Of a stretch of 35,131 bases of DNA, positions 32,429 through 35,131 are shown piece by piece. Origin of the DNA: Actinomycetota bacterium (GTDB taxonomy: Bacteria; Actinomycetota; Acidimicrobiia; Acidimicrobiales; CADCTF01). The stretch spans positions 1 through 35,131 of the forward strand of contig JAHWJU010000009.1 of NCBI GenBank assembly GCA_019348255.1, written 5' to 3'. A program made the translations under genes and the position numbers. The notes under the pieces were generated by a model that was given only the letters and a program-made list of their open reading frames with translations, had not been told where the DNA came from and made no database searches. How positions within the stretch are numbered: the first letter of the stretch is position 1; each line of letters starts with the position of its first letter.

Positions 32429-33280
32429 GTGGCCGCCGGCGGTGAGCAGGGCGGTGGCGCCCTCGTGCTGGTGGCGACTCCCATAGGGAACCTGGGCGAC
32501 CTGTCGCCCAGGGCGGTCGAGGCCCTGCGGTCGGCCGACGTCATCGCCTGCGAGGACACCCGCCACAGCGGCAAGTTGCTCCACCACGCCGGCATCGCGC
32601 CCCGGCGCCTCGTTGCCGTGCACGCCCACAACGAGGCGGAGCAGGCCGAGCGGCTGGTGGAGGAGATGCGAGCCGGCGTCCGGCTCGCAGTCATCACCGA
32701 CGCGGGCACCCCCGGCATCAGCGACCCGGGGGAGCGACTGGTGGCGGCCGCGGTGGCCGCCGGCGTCGCCGTGGAGACCGTCCCCGGTCCGTCGGCGGTG
32801 ATCGCCGCCCTGGTGGTGAGCGGACTGCCGACAGGGCGGTTCTGCTTCGAGGGGTTCCTGCCCCGCAAGGGCCGTGAGCGCACCGACCGCCTGGCGGTGC
32901 TCGCCGGTGAGACCCGCACCACCGTGCTCTACGAGGCGCCCCACCGGATCGGCGTCACCCTGCACGACCTGCTCGACGCCTGTGGGGGCGAGCGCCGCAT
33001 CGTCATCGCCAGGGAGCTCACCAAGCGGTTCGAGGAGGTGTGGCGGGGGACGGTGACCGAGGCGGGCGAATGGGCTTCGGCGGTGGCAGCAAGGGGCGAG
33101 TTCGTCCTGGTGCTGGAGGGCGCCGCGCCGGCGCGGGTCACGGCTGCGGAGGTGGACGAGGCCTTGCGCCGGCATCTCGCAGCGGGAGAGTCGACCCGCG
33201 ATGCCGTGGCCGCGGTGGCGGCCGGACTCAGCGTGCCGAAACGGCAGGTGTATGCGGCGGCCCTTCGGCTGGAGCGGTGA
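32429..33280 (+). CDS. rsmI: 16S rRNA C1402 2'-O-ribose methyltransferase
   Basis: 283 residues from GTG 32429. The tetrapyrrole-methylase fold shows the RsmI signatures: LVATPIGNLGDLSPRAVEALRSADVIACEDTRHSGKLL, VITDAGTPGISDPGERLV, VPGPSAVIAALVVSGLPTGRFCFEGFLPRKGRER and ERRIVIARELTKRFEEVWRG. It methylates the ribose of C1402 in the ribosomal P site using S-adenosylmethionine. The C-terminal region (VDEALRRHLAAGESTRDAVAAVAAGLSVPKRQVY) is the helical domain common in this family. The last 53 bases overlap the end of the convergent AbrB-like gene. Confidence 0.96.
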   Translation: MAAGGEQGGGALVLVATPIGNLGDLSPRAVEALRSADVIACEDTRHSGKLLHHAGIAPRRLVAVHAHNEAEQAERLVEEMRAGVRLAVITDAGTPGISDPGERLVAAAVAAGVAVETVPGPSAVIAALVVSGLPTGRFCFEGFLPRKGRERTDRLAVLAGETRTTVLYEAPHRIGVTLHDLLDACGGERRIVIARELTKRFEEVWRGTVTEAGEWASAVAARGEFVLVLEGAAPARVTAAEVDEALRRHLAAGESTRDAVAAVAAGLSVPKRQVYAAALRLER

Positions 33281-33509
33281 GGTCGCGCCGGCACTCGGCG
33301 CAAAGGCAACGGTCGCGGTAGGTGGAAAGCGACTCGTGCCTCCCGCAGAACACGCAGCCGAGCGTGAGCTTGCGCAACACTATGGAGTCGCCGTCGACCG
33401 ATATCTCCAGTGAGTCGCCGGTCTGGATGCCGTGGAGCCGGCGCAGCTCCACCGGCAGGACGATCCGGCCCAGGTCGTCGACCTTGCGGGCCATCCCGGT
33501 GTCTTTCAC
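33228..33509 (-). CDS. AbrB/SpoVT-like DNA-binding protein with Cys-rich C-terminus
   Basis: 93 residues from GTG 33509 (AGGGGGG nine bases upstream); ATG 33494 would drop five residues. The N-terminal swapped-hairpin AbrB domain is clear at about 6-50: ARKVDDLGRIVLPVELRRLHGIQTGDSLEISVDGDSIVLRK. A short tail carries C52-x2-C55 and C68-x-C70-x2-C73, a possible zinc knuckle, ending in a disordered segment. AbrB-like proteins bind DNA as dimers and regulate stationary-phase genes. Starts of this gene and metG are 41 bp apart and divergent, so it may act at its own and the metG promoter; that is inference. Confidence 0.87.
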   Translation of the reverse strand: MKDTGMARKVDDLGRIVLPVELRRLHGIQTGDSLEISVDGDSIVLRKLTLGCVFCGRHESLSTYRDRCLCAECRRDLTAPAEGPPHTPAVSAR

Positions 33510-33534
33510 AAGAACCGACCCCCCTTGCCCTCAC

Positions 33535-33540
33535 TAGGCT
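33535..33540 (+). promoter_or_regulatory. Candidate -10 element for metG
   Basis: TAGGCT, ten bases before ATG 33551; no Shine-Dalgarno sequence lies between. A transcript starting about six bases below it would have a leader of at most a few bases. It lies within the 41-bp gap between the divergent AbrB-like gene and metG. Confidence 0.45.
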
Positions 33541-33550
33541 CCCCGCAGCC

Positions 33551-35074
33551 ATGGGTCGTTTCTACGCCACAACGCCGATCTACTACGTCAACGACGCTCC
33601 CCATATCGGACATGCCTACACCACCGTGACCGGCGATGCTCTCTGCAGGTGGCGCCGGCTCCAGGGTGACGAGGTCTTCTACCTCACCGGAACCGACGAG
33701 CACGGCCTCAAAATGTTGAGAGCCGCCGAAGCACAGGGCATTTCACCCAAGGAGCTGGCCGACCGCAACAGTGCCCGGTTCCGCCAGGCGTGGGACGAAC
33801 TGGCCATCGACTACGACCAGTTCATCCGCACCAGCGAGGCCCGCCATTACCAGGCCGTGCAGCGCTTCCTTCAGGCCGTGTACGACAACGGTGACATCGA
33901 GCTGCGGACCTACGAAGGCCTGTACTGCGTCGCCTGCGAGGCGTACTACGCGGAGGCCGAGGTGGTGGCGGTCGAAGGACAGGAGCTGGGGAACTGCCCG
34001 GTCCACGGACGACCTCTGGAAGTACTGACAGAGGAGAACTATTTCTTCCTCTTGTCTCGCTACCAGGAGCGCCTGCTCGACTGGTACGGACGCAACCCGG
34101 GAGCGGTCTACCCCGAGACCCGGCGCAACGAGGTCCTGGCCTTCATCAAAGGAGGGCTCCAGGACATCTCCATGAGCCGCAGCTCGTTCCGGTGGGGGGT
34201 TCCCCTGCCCTGGGACGAGCGCCACGTCGCGTGGGTCTGGTTCGACGCGCTCCCCAACTACATCAGCGCCGCCGGCTACGGCGACGACCCCGATTTCTTC
34301 CAGAGGTGGTGGCCGCCCGCCTACCACCTCGTGGGCAAGGACATCATCCGCTTCCACGCCGTCTACTGGCCCGCCATGCTGATGTCGGCGGGCCTGGAGC
34401 CGCCCCGCTGTGTCGCCGCCCACGGCTGGCTTCTCGTGGGCGGGGAGAAGATGTCGAAGACGAGTCTGAACCAGATCGCGCCCGCCGACCTGGTCGCTGA
34501 GTTCGGGGTGGACGGCTTCCGCTACCACTTCCTGCGCGACAGCTCCTTCGGGCCCGACGGCGACTTCTCCTACGAGGGGATGGTCAACCGTTACAACGCC
34601 GATCTGGCCAATCAGTTGGGCAACCTGTTCTCGCGGGTGGCCACAGTGGTCGCTCGCAAGTGCGGCGGAACCGGCTCGCGGCCCCAGTCCGGCAGCCCGC
34701 TCCAGCAAGCGGCGGCCGAAGCCGTCGCCGGGGCGACCGCTGGTTGGGCCAAGCCGGCGCCGAGTGAGGCGCTCGAGGCGACTTGGAAGCTGGTGCGGGA
34801 GGCCAATGCCTATCTCGAAGCCAACGAGCCATGGAAGGCGGAACCGGGGCCGGCGCTCGACTCGGTGCTGGGCGATGCCTTGGAGGCGCTGCGGATCGTG
34901 AGCCTGCTGGCATGGCCCGCCATCCCCGCGGCGGCCTCGGAGATCTGGCGCCGGCTCGGGCTGCCCGGAGCCCCCGCAGACCAACGCCTGCCGGAGGCCG
35001 CTTCGTGGGGCGGGTACCCGGGTGGGCTCCAGGTCGAGAAGGGCCAGGCACTCTTTCCCCGCCTGTCGGTCTAG
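33551..35074 (+). CDS. metG: Methionyl-tRNA synthetase
   Basis: 507 residues from ATG 33551, matching the short bacterial form (no C-terminal EMAP-like tRNA-binding domain). It charges tRNA-Met and initiator tRNA. Class I signatures: HIGH at 18-21 (DAPHIGHAYTT) and KMSKT at 300-304 (commonly KMSKS). A zinc knuckle inserts after residue 120, with C126-x2-C129 and NCPVHGRP giving a CCCH set as in Thermus MetRS. VWFDALPNYISAAGY is another conserved block. The anticodon-binding helical domain starts about 370 (NADLANQLGNLFSRV). It precedes tatD by 15 bp, a common actinobacterial gene order. Confidence 0.97.
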   Translation: MGRFYATTPIYYVNDAPHIGHAYTTVTGDALCRWRRLQGDEVFYLTGTDEHGLKMLRAAEAQGISPKELADRNSARFRQAWDELAIDYDQFIRTSEARHYQAVQRFLQAVYDNGDIELRTYEGLYCVACEAYYAEAEVVAVEGQELGNCPVHGRPLEVLTEENYFFLLSRYQERLLDWYGRNPGAVYPETRRNEVLAFIKGGLQDISMSRSSFRWGVPLPWDERHVAWVWFDALPNYISAAGYGDDPDFFQRWWPPAYHLVGKDIIRFHAVYWPAMLMSAGLEPPRCVAAHGWLLVGGEKMSKTSLNQIAPADLVAEFGVDGFRYHFLRDSSFGPDGDFSYEGMVNRYNADLANQLGNLFSRVATVVARKCGGTGSRPQSGSPLQQAAAEAVAGATAGWAKPAPSEALEATWKLVREANAYLEANEPWKAEPGPALDSVLGDALEALRIVSLLAWPAIPAAASEIWRRLGLPGAPADQRLPEAASWGGYPGGLQVEKGQALFPRLSV

Positions 35075-35089
35075 GACGGTCCAGTAGCG

Positions 35090-35131
35090 GTGTGGACGGA
35101 CTCGCACTGCCACCTGCCCTATGAGGGGCTG
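35090..35131 (+). CDS. tatD: TatD-family metal-dependent hydrolase (5' end only)
   Basis: From GTG 35090 to the window edge only 14 codons are present. They encode VWTDSHCHLPYEGL, the start of a TatD enzyme: D-S-H-C-H-L carries the HxH metal ligands typical of the family (3'-5' DNase/amidohydrolase fold). The position just after metG agrees. The remainder lies beyond the window. Confidence 0.82.
   Translation, partial: MWTDSHCHLPYEGL

Overview
The window is gene-dense, very GC-rich DNA with a strong C/G bias at third codon positions, frequent GTG (once TTG) starts and many 1-4 bp stop/start overlaps. Several features point to an actinobacterium: an MtrA/MtrB/LpqB-like three-gene unit, an LAXTG (class E) sortase substrate, DtxR/IdeR-like iron boxes, a bL37-like 29-residue ribosomal protein gene, and the order rsmI-metG-tatD. 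The overall style fits an uncultured Acidimicrobiia-type lineage, but that narrower placement is inference. I see no rRNA, tRNA, CRISPR array, IS element, phage gene or attachment site. No gene-free stretch reaches 300 bases.

Layout. (1) 1-2899: the 3' end of a NuoL/DabB-like membrane protein overlapping dabA, a two-gene energy-coupled inorganic-carbon accumulation system. (2) 2984-5861, minus strand: a GAF-SpoIIE phosphatase, then an ECF sigma factor translationally coupled to a single-pass, repeat-containing, probable anti-sigma membrane protein. (3) 5961-10655: an iron/siderophore ABC importer (lipoprotein binding protein, a deleted remnant of a second binding protein, ATPase, two permeases) behind two candidate iron boxes. 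(4) 10752-13449: response regulator, histidine kinase and a small GerMN lipoprotein, overlapping end to end, followed by a short unknown gene. (5) 13992-20554: glgX-treY-treZ, a complete glycogen-to-trehalose route with 0-1 nt junctions. (6) 20642-21556: a secreted LARTG-anchored Asn/Gly-rich protein, followed by two strong hairpins. (7) 21710-24527: a flavin disulfide-reductase-like protein coupled to xseA-xseB. (8) 24484-28846, minus: a small P-loop kinase-like protein, an M1 aminopeptidase and a metallophosphoesterase. (9) 28900-35131: glycerophosphodiesterase, tandem-GNAT protein, tiny bL37-like gene (minus), ychF, a DUF192 gene, rsmI, an AbrB-like regulator with a Cys-rich tail (minus), metG and the start of tatD.

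Most of the window is core or common accessory metabolism. The observations I think most deserve a second look are: the second iron-binding protein reduced to a Tat-like start joined to its C-terminal lobe; the bL37-like micro-gene divergent from ychF across a palindrome whose arms contain both -10 elements; a recurring TANNNT element 6-10 nt before start codons, suggesting widespread leaderless transcription; the coupled sigma/anti-sigma pair with a 69-bp tandem repeat; and the disulfide reductase that has lost the usual C-terminal His-Glu dyad. I did not find a clear, wholly new multi-gene system.
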